A stretch of DNA of 64,000 bases from Chinchilla lanigera (taxonomy: Eukaryota; Chordata; Mammalia; Rodentia; Chinchillidae), in contig NW_004955416.1 of assembly GCF_000276665.1 (NCBI RefSeq), positions 7,239,697 to 7,303,696 on the forward strand. Reading direction: 5' to 3'. Shown here piece by piece: positions 1 through 10,951 of this stretch. Position 1 is the first letter of the stretch. Each line of letters begins with the position of its first letter. Below the pieces are notes generated by a model. The model saw only the letters and a list, made by a program, of their open reading frames with translations, was not told where the DNA came from and did not search any database. The position numbers and the translations under genes are program-made.

Positions 1-74
1 CTGGGAGACATAAACCAACCCTCAGTCTCCACCACCCAGGTCCCCAGCAGCCAGAGGGGCCCCGCCCTACTCAC

Positions 75-158
75 ATCGTCCCATTTGATGAAGCGCTCCC
101 CTTGGGTCAGGTAGGCCTTCACCTCGGGGGGCTGCAGGACAGGGTTGAGCAGAGACAT
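75..158 (-). CDS. PLCB2: PLCB2 first coding exon (partial gene, continues off the left edge)
   Basis: This is the first coding exon of phospholipase C beta-2, the enzyme that cleaves PIP2 into IP3 and diacylglycerol downstream of G-alpha-q and G-beta-gamma, mainly in blood cells and taste cells. On the minus strand the ATG at 158-156 opens a 28-codon reading frame starting [16 protein letters not shown] and ending GERFIKWDD. This is the N-terminus expected for PLCB2, just before and into the PH domain. The exon ends in phase 0 at a good donor (GAT|GTGAGT, GT at 74-73). Bases 1-74 are the start of intron 1; the rest of the gene lies to the left of the window. Identification rests on recognising the N-terminus and on the neighbours INAFM2 and CCDC9B, which flank PLCB2 in mammals. 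Confidence 0.9.
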
Positions 159-264
159 GATGCCAAGTGTCCCTCTTTGGAGAAGCTGGGCAGTCACAGG
201 CTGGCAGGAGGAGGGAAGAAGTAGGCTGACAGGAGGGGGAGCCAGGCTGGGCTCACAGGGCACT

Positions 265-486
265 CCCCCAGAGCTGGTCCGGAAGTCTGGATGTTCTTAT
301 AGCTCACGGGGCAGCAGTGGCTGGATGCAGGGCTCAGGGCTCTGGCCCAAGGCCCATCTGCCTTGTAAATCAGCTCCTCCTGCCCTGCTTGCAGCCCCCA
401 CTCCTGCCCAGGGCGCCCGGCTCCCCTCGTAGAACCCCCGCCTTCCTCTTATGCCTCAGCACTTCCTGCTCAGGCTTCCTTCTCTG
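265..486 (-). promoter_or_regulatory. Candidate PLCB2 promoter with TATA-like box and ETS/PU.1-type cluster
   Basis: Reading the minus strand toward the PLCB2 ATG, a TATA-like TATAAG lies at 301-296, which would place a start site near 265-272 and give a 5'UTR of about 110 nt. Further upstream are three GGAA cores, at 479-476, 466-463 and 446-443, in contexts such as AGAGGAAGG and CAGGAAGT that fit ETS or PU.1 sites. PLCB2 is mainly a haematopoietic gene, so such sites are plausible. Motifs are seen; function is inferred. Confidence 0.4.
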
Positions 487-489
487 CGC

Positions 490-1340
490 AACCCAGAACT
501 GAGAGGCAGGTCATGAGGGCTGGGTGACTGGGAGCCAGGCCCTCTGGGTCCCAGGGAGCCCAAGAAGAGAAATCTGGGGACCTGGGGGGATGCTGTTGTT
601 TGGGCTCAGAGACTGAGAACAGGTAAAAGGAGCTCACAGGGGAAGGGAGTCCTCAAGGGTGGGCTCCAAGGCAGGGATTCTGTCCCCAGAGGGTGAGACC
701 ATCCCAGAGGTGGGAGTAGGAGATGGGGACAGGGCCTAGCTGGGATTAAGTGTTTTGAATAAGCAAAGTTAACAAAACACCTAGTTCTTTCTCAATGCTT
801 CCTTCCCATGAAAATGAGGGTCAGGTGAGGCAACCATGCCTCTGCGTCTCTCTGAGGCCTGGACCTGCACTGCCCAGCCGGCGCCCACCCAGTTCCCTTG
901 GCTGCCTGTCTCCACTGAGCGCTTCTCCCAGGCACCTCCGTGGGCGCCATACCCCAGGACCTGTGGCAGGAGGGCTGCTCCAGATGCTCCGGGCCCCTCG
1001 GGGTACACAACCCTCACGCTGCCTTTGTCCCCAGCAGTTCAGTCCCAGCCCCGCTCAGCCCCAGCCCACTTCCTCTTACCTAACCTACTCCTCTTATCAC
1101 CCTGCTTAGACCAGCTGGGGAGGCAGGGCGCGCTACCCAAGACTTCCTTCCCCTCTCAGCGCCTGGCTTTTGGTCCCAGGTCCCAACGGGGACTTCTCTG
1201 CCACCCCCCGGCAACTGTGAGACCCTCACTCTGCCCTGGAAGTGCCCTTGACGGGGAGCTGTGGGATTGTGGTGGACAGGGAGAGGAAGACACTTCACTG
1301 AGAATGAAAATCTGCAAGCAGTCCCCCGAAAGCTATGGGT
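490..1340. other. Intergenic unique sequence, no gene seen
   Basis: GC-moderate unique DNA upstream of PLCB2. The open frames here (up to 194 codons) have no conserved motif, no plausible splice structure, and run into a SINE at 1340. I see nothing functional that I can support. Confidence 0.5.
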
Positions 1341-1440
1341 GCGATGACACATGCTCTTGGGAGGTTGAGGCAGGAGGGTCGCAAGTTCAACCCTGCTTGG
1401 GCAATTTAGTGAGACACTGACTCAAAAACTGAAAAGGGCT
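1340..1440 (+). mobile_element. B1-like SINE fragment
   Basis: Degenerate B1 body (GGTGCGATGACACATGC, then a gaggcaggagggtcgcaagttc-like stretch) ending in a gagacactgactca-like 3' part. An old, diverged copy. Confidence 0.7.
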
Positions 1441-1505
1441 AGGTAGGTAGTTCTTATGAAGGCCCTGGGTCAATCTCTAGTACCGAAAAACAAAAGCCAC
1501 TAAGG

Positions 1506-1655
1506 GGCTGGGCATGATGGTATACGCCTGTAATCCCACCACTCTAGAGGCTGAGGCAGGAGGATTCCTGGAAATTCAACACCAGCCTGGGTTACACAGT
1601 GAATTCAAAGCCAGCCTGAACTACATAGCAAGACCCTGTCTCAAACAAACAAAAC
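1506..1655 (+). mobile_element. B1-like SINE
   Basis: Near full length: starts GGGCTGGGCATGATGG, contains TGTAATCCCACCACTC and ends in CAAGACCCTGTCTCAAAC with an A-rich tail (aaacaaacaaaac). Confidence 0.85.
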
Positions 1656-2365
1656 ACTAAGGAGATTCCCAACCCAGAAATAATCCCCAGAAAAGCAATT
1701 CTAAGACCAGAAGGATGGAGCTGGGAGCCACGAATAACTGAGCCTCCAGGAAACTGCTCAGAGACTCCTGGAGTGACAAGTGCAATAACCACTCCCTCCA
1801 GGCATCTCTTCTGCCCTGCCCTCCAGTCTTGGGCCTCCGGGTAGCTCTGAAGTTCAGGCGCTCCTTAGGATCAAATTCCCTCTCTGTTTGAATGAGTTTT
1901 GCAAGGGAAATCCCCGTGCCTTCCCAAAGCCCCTGCACCTGTCACCTGCAATGATTTGGTCCCCCCCATGCCACCCAGGCCTTCCCCCCTGTCTGCCCGG
2001 AGGCCCCAGCTGCCTCTTCTCTTTGGACCTGGAAAGACAGCCCCTTCCTCTCTGTCACCTGGGCAAGAGGAGGGATGGCTCCTCCACTCATTTCAAGGAT
2101 TCCCGCACTCCAGACTCTGGCCTTTCCATCTCAGGCCCTCACCCCATAAAACAAAGCCTCACACGTCTTTACCCAGTGGCTAAAATGTGGCCACACCACC
2201 TAAGACCCCAACTGCAACTTCAGAGGGGGAAATCGGTGCTCTTCTGCTCACATCCTGACCTCCTGTAAAGCCAGCCCTGTGGGTGCGAGTGCAAGGGTCC
2301 CGGCAGCAAGCAGAGCCTGCCAGGAGGACCTTTATCAAAAAGGGCATTTTTCTTTCCAGTATATA

Positions 2366-2512
2366 TTGCCTGGTGTGGTGGCGCACACCTGTAGTCCTGG
2401 CTACCTGGGAGGCCAAGGCAGAAGGATCATTTGATCCTAGGAGTTCAAGACCAGCTTGGGCAAGATAGCAAGATTCTCCCTCCAACACAACACAACACAA
2501 CAAAAACACGAG
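2366..2512 (+). mobile_element. B1-like SINE
   Basis: Begins GCCTGGTGTGGTGGCGCA and runs through ctgggaggccaaggcagaagg to a degenerate 3' end and a CAACA-rich tail at 2485-2505. Confidence 0.85.
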
Positions 2513-2715
2513 GGGAGGTTGGATTTTCAAAAAATGTGAGTGACAAAGAAAAATGTCCTGTAAATAATAGTACAGCAGGTATGGAGAAAATCAGGGAAGC
2601 CACATGGATGCCTAATTTGGGAAACTGGCCTTCGGCTCCTGGGTTGAGCTGGGCAGAAGGCAGAACAAGCAACGGGCCAATTGGCCCCCCAGGGGGCCAA
2701 GTGAAAGGGCAAGGA

Positions 2716-2731
2716 CGCCCCCTGCTGGTGC
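2716..2731 (-). promoter_or_regulatory. Candidate CTCF site
   Basis: On the minus strand the sequence reads CACCAGCAGGGGGCG, a close match to the core CTCF consensus (CCASYAGRKGGCRS). Motif only; no binding data. Confidence 0.4.
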
Positions 2732-3189
2732 ACTGAAAAGCGAAGCTTCCTGGGGAAAGAGGACAGGGCCAGGGAAAGCCAACTTCCAGGGGGACTGGTG
2801 GTTGACCTGTGTCACGTGCGATCCGTGGGGACCATGTGCTGCAGAGTTTGGCGTGTGGGATCCTTGGGCCACGGAAGGTGTTAGGAGCTTGTATTCAACT
2901 GCTGCTTCCCAGGGACAGGTCTTGGGGGTCCCATGCTTTCGTTTCCCAGCCCGTTCATGAGTGTTCAGTGATGGGAGTTGAACTCCGATCCCCAGCTCCA
3001 CGGTTATTAGCCAAGCGAAGGAGTTGTGTCAGGTCGGATGCCATGACTGCCCTGCGGAAGCGGTGGTTCAGGAGTGCCCAGGCTTGCTGTGCTCTTTGGG
3101 CCAGCGGTCAGCTGATTCTAGGGATAGATAAGGTTCAGTTGCAGCGTGTTCCCAGCCTGGAGCAGGGAGACACCCACAGTACTCTATAA

Positions 3190-3365
3190 ACCCAGTCACT
3201 AACCAGCTGCTTTGCCTTGTGCCACTTAACCTTTCTGTGCCTCACCTTTCTTATCTGTAAAATGGGGATAATTGTTCACACTTCTGTTGTAAAGATTAAA
3301 TAATATAATAACTATAAAGCACTTAATATAGTACTTGTACATTATTGTTACCATTTTGAGTATTT
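3190..3365 (+). mobile_element. MIR-like ancient SINE
   Basis: Contains the MIR core signature: taacctttctgtgcctcacc followed by cttatctgtaaaatggggata and a decayed AT-rich 3' part. Confidence 0.65.
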
Positions 3366-3379
3366 ATTTATATACTTTT

Positions 3380-3572
3380 TTTTGCAGTAGTAGGCATTGA
3401 ATGCAGGGTCTCCCCACTGAGCCACATCTCGGCCCCTTTTGAAGTTTATTTACTTTGAGACAAATTCTCACTAAGTCACTAAGTTGCTGAACCTGGACTC
3501 CACCTTGTGATCCTCTTGTCTCAGTTTCCTACTGTGCTGGGATTACAGTCATGCATCAACATGCTTGGTTTA
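3380..3572 (-). mobile_element. B1-ID composite SINE, reverse orientation
   Basis: Reading the plus strand, the reverse ID part comes first (ttgaatgcagggtctcc ... tgagccacatctcggcccc) and then a reverse B1 (tttgagacaaattctcact ... gctgggattacagtcatgca). This order is that of a B1-ID composite inserted on the minus strand. Confidence 0.75.
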
Positions 3573-3637
3573 TTTATATTCTTATTCACAGACACTAGCA
3601 AGAGATAGGCAGTTTCTTATTACTTCTTCCTTGGTGC

Positions 3638-3945
3638 AGTCAGTTCTCCTGGTCTGTGGATTCTGCATCTGTGAATCCAACTAATTACAGATTAAACAAA
3701 ATATTGGAGGGTGGGTTTGCACCTGTACTGAAATGCGCAGACTTATTTTCCTTGTCATTATTCCATACACAGCACAGGATAACAGTGATTTACATTGCAT
3801 TTACATTGTGTTAGGTAGTATAGGTAAACCTGGGACGATTTAAGTATATGGGAGGATGTGGTAGGTTATATGCAAATGCCATACATACCCTTTTGTGTAA
3901 GGGACTTGAAATCTGTGGGCAACGTCCAGGAGGTCAAGCCCCTCA
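3638..3945 (+). mobile_element. Tigger-like non-autonomous DNA transposon (copy 1)
   Basis: Starts CAGTCAGTTCTCCTGGTCTG near its terminal inverted repeat and contains internal blocks typical of a pogo/Tigger-derived MITE: acaaaatattggagg, atttacattgcatttacattgt, tatatgcaaatgccatac and aagggacttgaaatctgtgg. A second copy in the opposite orientation is at 57991-58296. Exact family name (MER2/Tigger group) is from memory. Confidence 0.6.
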
Positions 3946-6060
3946 ACTTTTCTGAATAGCAAGAAGCCTGTGAGGACAGTAAGATGTTGGGAGACAGACT
4001 CAGGACCAAAAGCATCCTGACCTGCTGGAGCAACAGCCTAAACCACCCCAGGTAAAATGAAAGGGCTTAAGAGAGATCTGGGCTTGGCTCCCAGGCACGG
4101 ACTGTACAGGACAGGGTGAGGAAGTGGCAGCTTAGCAGAAACACGTGTGAATAAAACTGAGAGCTTTTACTGACAGCCAGCTCCATCTGAGTCAAATGGC
4201 AGAGCTGCCAATGAAAGCACACTCCCAGGCTGCTGAAGACGCTACTTTCACCTAAACCTCTGTGACCCCAGGTGGCTTACCCAGCAGGGTGACTAATCAC
4301 CCACCCCACACCTTCTCAGACTTTGGTGCTAAATGAGTCCACTTTCTACCAAAATTAGGCAGGGGTTACCAAGAGACACCCCAGTAGGTACCCTAGATGC
4401 CAGACATAGTCTTTCCTGGGCCTGTTATGTAACTGCGGCCCTGTCTCTTCCCAGGGATTAGGGTCAACTACCCCTGACAGAAAGTGATTCTTTTTCTTGC
4501 CTGCAGGTTTCTTGGCACAAGGAGTCTGAAGGACAGAAAGCAGCCACACTTAATGTTTATAGGACTGTTGCTTTGTTCCCTGGTGCAAGTGTTCCCCCTC
4601 TGGGGACCAAAGTCTTTGAACGTGGACAGCCTGGAACTATAGGAACCCAGGAAGCTATGGTAAGTGGGGTCGTTCCTACTTCTACCTCTGGCTTTCTAAA
4701 CCTCTATATTCCACACGTAGAGCCAGGGCACCATGTACAGTTATTGATTAGGGTGCATACTTCATCTTGGAGCCTGGTCCTATCACCTCTGAAGAGAGCT
4801 CCAGCTGTACCTCCAAGTGGCTGTCCTGTCATGCTGTCCGCTATACTAGGCCAGCAGCTTCTGGGTGGTGAAGTGTGTAACAGGCACAGAAGATGCGGTG
4901 ACTGTGCCAATGCTTGGCTATAAAGTGAGATCCAATGTCAGGGAGTCAAATGCCCAAGCCCCCAGAGAATGGCCTTTGAGCGAGCAAGAAGTCTAAGTCA
5001 AGAGTAGCCAGTGACCCTTCTAGAGCAGACCAGCTACAAGGCAGTCAGCTGGTTACCGAGTGGCAGGCTGGCCATCAGCTGCTGGCTGGCTGAAGTCTAG
5101 CAGTCACAATAGTGAGATCAGCCACACACAGGTCTATGTGTAGCCTGTTTCTGAGCTGCGATGGCCACTTTATTCTTGTGTCCATTGTGCCAGCATGGAC
5201 AGGTTTCTGACAGGCTGGCTAGCATTCAGCCAAAGTCATTCTTTCTACTTTGTTGCTGAGTGACTCTGCTGTGATGGGTGTTTTCTGGTGGGCATGAACA
5301 AGCAACACATGGATCCTCACCCTTTGTGCCTCCTCTCAGATACCCTCCTCTCTTTGCCAGGCCTTCTTGCTCTCACTGTCCAATATTTCTTCCAATATTT
5401 CTTTCTAGGCCACTCTCCAAGCCATTCGTTGTACATATAACCTCAGGCCACTCTACTGAGAGGCCATGAAGAGCATACCCCAGCCAGGTCTCAGTGAGAG
5501 CTCAGACACTGCCACCAGGAGACTGAGAAGCATCGGGCTCTCCACTGCCCCGGTGCACACTTACCCGGGTGCGGAGGGTCTTGGGGGCAGCTGGGAGGTC
5601 ATTACTGCACTCCCACAGCACTGAGGATGGCTTCGTGCTGGAGACCAGACCTCTGGGTCTGGAAACCTGAAAAATGAATGGGATCTGGAAACCAGACAAG
5701 GTCTTGCGATTTTTTATTGGACTACCATCAACCTCCAGGTCTTTTATCTTTCATTTATTTTCATTAGACACCTGAGTAATTCTCAATATGTGCTCTGCAG
5801 ACCCCTGGGGGGTGTCCCTGAGATCTTTTGGGGTGGAAAAGGAGGGAGGAAAATCAGTTTCATCTAAGAATATCCTGAACAAGCAATAAAGATTGTTAAA
5901 TTATGATCCTTAAATACACTTCTTTTTAATAGCATTCTGCATGATTAAATAGAAAGTGCTCTACTGCACACAGATGTATGATGGTTCTCGTGGGAAAATC
6001 ACTCGTGGGGTTGGGTTATGAGTAGAACTAACCATGTTTTCCAAGGGACAGTATTCTAAT
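3946..6060. other. Intergenic unique sequence, no gene seen
   Basis: About 2.1 kb of unique DNA between the Tigger-like copy and a B1-ID element. The longest open frames (under 120 codons) lack conserved motifs or splice context. No RNA gene recognised. Confidence 0.5.
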
Positions 6061-6084
6061 TTCTAAGAATTACTAAGATAAACT

Positions 6085-6245
6085 ATGCTTGAGATTGAGG
6101 CAGTAGGATCGCAAGTTCAAGCCCAGCCTGGGTAATTCAGTGGTACCCTGTCTCAAAATAAATGATAAAAACGTTGCTCAGTATAAGGACGTTGCTCAGT
6201 ATGAAAGCCCTGAGTTCAACCCCCAGCACCACAAAAAGAAAAAAT
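6085..6245 (+). mobile_element. Truncated B1-ID composite SINE with internal duplication
   Basis: The 3' half of a B1 (gaggcagtaggatcgcaagt ... ccctgtctcaaaataaatga) is followed by an ID-like 3' end (ccctgagttcaacccccagc). The stretch ACGTTGCTCAGTAT occurs twice in tandem, at about 6170 and 6189, so the ID head was replaced by a short duplication. Confidence 0.65.
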
Positions 6246-6315
6246 TCGTTGATACAATGATAATGTCATCTCATAGTCTATAGTACAACTGTTGTTTAAG
6301 AAAATACTACTTGTT

Positions 6316-6455
6316 ACCAGCCATGGTGGTGCATACCTGTGACCCCAGCACTCAAGAGGCTGAGACAGAAGGATCGCCACGAGTCCAAGGCCAGCTTGGG
6401 CTGCATAGTGACAGTCTGTCTCAAAAAAAAAAAGAAAAAAGAAAAAAAAAGAGTA
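6316..6455 (+). mobile_element. B1-like SINE with poly(A) tail
   Basis: Starts CAGCCATGGTGGTGCATACC and ends GTGACAGTCTGTCTC followed by an A-rich tail (6421-6452) interrupted by single G bases. Confidence 0.85.
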
Positions 6456-6710
6456 CTACTTGCTTTGATGTAGTATCAAAGAAAAATAGCCATAATTACC
6501 CCAAAAGAGCTATTAAAATACTCTTCATTTTTCCAAATACATCTCTAGTGAGGCTGGGTTTTATTCCTCTAGTTTAACCAAAAGAATATATTGCCAATAA
6601 ATTGAATACAGGAGCAGATATGAGAATCTAGCTGTCTTCCATAAAGCTGTATTCAAGAGATTTGCAAAAATGTGAAACTAAGCCATTCTTTGCTAATTTT
6701 AGAAAGTTTT

Positions 6711-6882
6711 GTTTTTTTTTTCTTTTTTTTTTTTGTCTTTTTGAGACAGGGTCTCGCTACGCAGTTCAGGCTGGCCTTGAGCTCACTTTGTAGCTCAGGC
6801 TGGTCTCAAACTTGCAAGGATCCTCCTGCCTCAGCCTCCTCAGTGCTGGGATTACAGGCGTGCGCCACCACGTCCGGCGAAA
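6711..6882 (-). mobile_element. B1-like SINE, reverse, well preserved
   Basis: Poly(T) at 6711-6735 marks the tail, followed by TTTGAGACAGGGTCTCGC and, at the far end, GGCGTGCGCCACCACGTC. It keeps most CpG positions, so it is fairly young. Confidence 0.9.
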
Positions 6883-7084
6883 GTATATATTTTTAACAGT
6901 ATTTTTATTTTTCATAAAAATGTGCTGTTGACACATAGTGAGCTTATTTTTAGATAAATAATATTTTACAAATTTATCTACCTATTCTATGTAGAAAGTA
7001 TCAATAGGTACATGTAACATTAAACAAAATTTGTGTAGATCTCAAGGCTTTTTGTTTGTTTGATTTTTGGAGTTGTTTTGGTTT

Positions 7085-7232
7085 TGTTTTTTGGGTTTTG
7101 GGGGCTGGTTTTTTGAGAGAGGGGCCTCGCCATGTTGTCCAGGCTGATCTCAAACTCATGGGCTCAGGTTACTCTCCCACTTCCACCTCTAAGTACATGG
7201 GACTACAGGCATAGCTACTGCACCTGGCTCTA
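7085..7232 (-). mobile_element. B1-like SINE, reverse, diverged
   Basis: Reads ttttgagagaggggcctcgc ... ctacaggcatagctactgca on the plus strand; the reverse complement is a diverged B1. Confidence 0.75.
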
Positions 7233-7267
7233 CAAACTTCAATTTTTAAAAGTGTAAAATGATCCTA

Positions 7268-7355
7268 GGGCCGGAGATGTAGCTCAGTGGCACAGTGCCT
7301 GCCTGGCAAGCTCAAGGTCCTGAGTTCAATTCCTAGTACCAAACAAAACAAACAA
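7268..7355 (+). mobile_element. ID-type tRNA-derived SINE
   Basis: Has the tRNA-like A box (GATGTAGCTCAGTGG) and B box (GAGTTCAATTCC) of ID elements, then a caaacaaaacaaacaaaag tail. It is a retroposon, not a tRNA gene: there is no acceptor stem pairing and it has an A-rich tail. Confidence 0.85.
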
Positions 7356-7785
7356 AAGTAAATAGTTAAATGGTCCTAAAACCAAGAAGTTAAGAACCAC
7401 TGGTACAGGTTGAGCAATACCACTGACTGCCCAGCCAGCTTGCCCCGGGGATGCTATAACATTAACCACCTGCATAACTCTACTGGTCAGGAACCCCGAC
7501 CACCACTCCAACTTGTTGTTCATTACAATAGTTGTGTCAACATTCACCTTCTATGATTTCAGGAACCCAATGCTATCAGGAAACCAGTGCTGAGAGGGCT
7601 TCTTACTGGCCTCCAGAGGACAACAAAACTGAGCTACTCTGTGATGCTAGTATCCCTTTCACCAGCCATTCCTTCTTGCTTTCATCCCAGGATATCTTCT
7701 GGGCATTCCTGCAGGACTTACATGAGTTTCTGGCCACACACAGGACATCCACCATAGTATTCTTGCTCTCTGAGATATTTTATTT

Positions 7786-7968
7786 TTAGCAGTATTGAAG
7801 ACTGAACCCAGAGCCTTCACATTGAGCTACATCCCCAGGTCTTTTTACTTTTTTATTTTGAGACACAGTCTCACTAAATTGCCATATAGCCCAGACTGGG
7901 TTCAAACTTTCAATTCTCCTGTCTCAGTACCTGGGATTACAGCTGTAATCTTCTAGACCTAGCTCTCT
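7786..7968 (-). mobile_element. B1-ID composite SINE, reverse
   Basis: The plus strand shows a reverse ID part (gtattgaagactgaaccc ... gagctacatccccagg) followed by a reverse B1 (tttgagacacagtctcac ... ctgggattacagctgtaa). Confidence 0.75.
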
Positions 7969-8429
7969 GGGCTTTTTAAACATTTCTTCCACCTTCTGCC
8001 ATGGTGGTTCTGGAATTTCCATTTCACTCTGTGTTCCAGGATCCTTATTAGGGTATCTACAGTCAAGTCACCCTAACTCAGCTGAATGTTCAGCTCCCTA
8101 ATCCCTCTCCCCCGACACCTCTGCCTAGCCTATACATCTGCTCCTGGCTCTGCCAGTACACAGCGGCTACCTCTGCAGCTCCTTCAGGAAACTGTCTTCC
8201 AGGCAGGACCTGCGTATCTCCAGCTGGGATCTGTGCAACTTGGCTCTCTTTATTGGTCTTATAGATGCAGAGAAAAAGGCAGCTTCCTTTGGTTTCTGAA
8301 GGTAATTCCCAGGAACAGGTATAGCTATTAGAAATGAATAGTCAAGGCTCTCAGGAGCTGGAGGAATGTGTTCTCATTCTGAGGGTGACCTGGGAGTACC
8401 CCATGCTTCCATTCACTGCAAAGTTCAGC

Positions 8430-8580
8430 TGCACCTTTGAGGCAGAGCCGAGCAGGGATCAAGAACCTAATGTCCTAGAAGCAGAAAGACTTAGGTTTGA
8501 ATTCCATAAGGCCTTAACATTTTTGAAGCAGATTCTTCTCCAAACTGAGGATCAGTAGTAGCTACCTGATATGTTGCTGT
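8430..8580 (+). mobile_element. Possible MIR fragment
   Basis: The block aagacttaggtttgaattcc followed by a split acttgctgtgagacaatgggcc-like region resembles a decayed MIR. Weak call. Confidence 0.35.
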
Positions 8581-8868
8581 GAGACAATGGGCCAAGAACG
8601 CATGGTTCTTGCTGTTGTTACAATTGGTCAGAACTTTCCAAAGGCTGAAAGAGTTGCCACAGGAAGTAGACAAAGTTCAGCATCAGAAACAGTCATTTAG
8701 CTGACGAGCCATACGGATGTTGTGGAGGCTGGAGGAGGCACTACGCTTGGTGGGGTATTCACAAGGGTTGGCCTCTTGAGCCCAGTGTGTCCCTAAACTG
8801 CCTTGATTCTGATTCCCGTCTACCTTTAGAGAGGAGAGGCAATTAGAGAAAGCATATTCACTTTCAGA

Positions 8869-8880
8869 CCACTAGGGGGC
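8869..8880 (+). promoter_or_regulatory. Candidate CTCF core
   Basis: CCACTAGGGGGC matches the core of the CTCF consensus on the plus strand, in an otherwise unremarkable intergenic stretch. Confidence 0.4.
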
Positions 8881-10400
8881 CATTTAGTAGCTTGCAACAG
8901 GAATACACTAATGGTTTCTTAATGGCTCAGGCACCAGGGAGATCAGGCTCAATTATATCTGAAAGCATTTTGAGTTCCAGGGATAAAAGATACTATGTAA
9001 ATCCAGATAATAAATAGGGCTTATTGATGACAGGTTAAAGAATCTGGCACTGTTTAGTTTGGAGAAGAATAGGGCAAGAAGAATTGCACACGAGCTCCAA
9101 GTATATTATTTTTTAGTTTAGAAAAGAGTGACATGCTGTTCTCCAATTCTGCTGGGAACCAAGCAAGAAAAAAGTAGTTTAATTTACAACAGAAATGCAG
9201 AGAAGCAAAATGAAGTGCATTCCAGAAAAGGAGTGAAAGGAAGCTTTGTATTGGCCTTGCCTGGCATCTTTAAGAAAAATTCACCTTGCACTAGTTGTAT
9301 GACTGGTCCTGCCAGGAAGGCCAGAGAACCTGAGAGAAGACAGGAGAGCTTCCAGAGATGATTCAGGGATTTTAACTTAGGAGTTTCATTTGACAGGCTG
9401 CCTTCTCCACCAGCTCTAGCTGACCTAGGAGTAGGATGGGTGGGGGTTCGGTTATTTTTTCCCCTATCAGCTCTAGAAATTTCTCAGAAAGTGGACAGGC
9501 AAGCTTTTCCTTGAAATAGCATCCAGCTTTCCATTGTAGTGGCAAAGCCACACCTGCGACTCCAGAAGACTGCAACTGAAGGGCTGGGTTAGAAGCCTGC
9601 GGTTCAGCAGCCCACCGGCACACTCTGCTATGGCAGCCACTTGACTTTTGCTTGTAGTGCAGCAGGTCAGTAGTGTCAGGGAGGGACAGCCTGGGGGAAG
9701 AGGCATCTGGAAGTCTAAAGTTCCAGGAGGAGAAAGGGCAAGAGGAAGGGTAGAGAAGGTCATGCACCCAAGACCAGGTCAGGCTCATACTTGCAGGGGC
9801 TACAGGGAGGTCCCCCAAAGACCCCCATCAGGGCCACAGTCACACATACACACACGCACACGCACACTCACACAGGCACCGGATCCATCCCTGTTCCAAC
9901 AGACACCAGGCAATCCACACAGCCCGTTCTGGGAACACAGGAAGTAGGATTCAAGGCGGAGGAAAGCAGAAATTCTGGAAAGCTTTATAGAGATGGAATG
10001 GGGAGGAGAGAAGGAAAACAAAAGAAAAGGGTGGGAGGAAGCGGGAGGCACACGGAAGCTGCGCTACCGAGAGTCCCAGCACAGAGAAAGGGGCCGTCAG
10101 CACCCAGAGCAAGCGCAAAGTCAACGGCTTGGACTCGGCCGGGAGCCAGGGAGGACAAACCTCGGGTGGGAAGAGGAGGAGGAAAAAGCAGACGACTGCC
10201 CTCGCTCTGGGGCAGACAGAAAGAAGATCAAAGGGCGAAAACTCATGGCCGCGCTGCATCAGTTCAGTGCAGCCCCTCGGGTCCAAATCAAGGCCAAACC
10301 GGGGAGTCAGAAGAACGGGAGCCCTAAACCTGTTGTGAACTTCGCCTGGACAACAGTCTGCGGCTCTGTCCCGGGGGCTCAGGAGTCTAGGCAGCCTGAC
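8881..10400. other. Intergenic unique sequence, including a short interrupted CA tract
   Basis: No exon recognised. An imperfect CA/CACG tract lies at about 9838-9880. GC content and CpG density rise from about 10020 toward the INAFM2 CpG island. Open frames of up to 178 codons at 9791-10421 overlap one another on both strands and reflect the high GC content rather than coding. Confidence 0.5.
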
Positions 10401-10951
10401 TGCAGGGCTCCATGAGGACAAGGAATTGGGACGATGCCAGGGGAGTCCCTAAATCCAGCCTGCCCCCAAGAAGGAGGGCGCCAGCTGTGAGTGGCCTTAG
10501 CGTGCGCTCCACGCTCCTCGGACACCACCCGGACCTGAGCCAGGGGTGTAAAGGGGCCCGGGGTGGGGCCCGAGCCGAGGGCACAAAGGCGGTGTCAGCC
10601 CCCACTTTGGAGCGGGTGATAAACAGGCCTGGGGGCCGAAGCCCGGGCTGCTATTCCACCTGTCACTCGGGAGCCTGGGGCGGAGCGGGGAGGTGCCAGA
10701 GTTGACAGTTCCGCGCTCCGCCCGCCCCTCCCGCTTCTGCGCTCCGCCCAGCACAGCGCCGTTCCCCTTTTAAAGAAGCGCCTGAGGCTCGGGTCCTAGC
10801 CCCGCCAGCCCGCGCGGGGCTGCGGCGCTGTCGCCCCTTTAAGACCAGCCTCCCTTAACTCTCTCTTAACTGGGCGCCGCGGCGGGGCTCCCGGCGCAGT
10901 GCTTCCGGGCCCGGACGGCGCCCTTTTAAGGGGCGGCCCCCAGCGGCGCCC

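Noticed and set aside
7268..7350. tRNA gene (A and B box present)
   Set aside because: This and similar hits are ID SINEs: A-rich tails, target-site duplications at young copies, and no complete cloverleaf.
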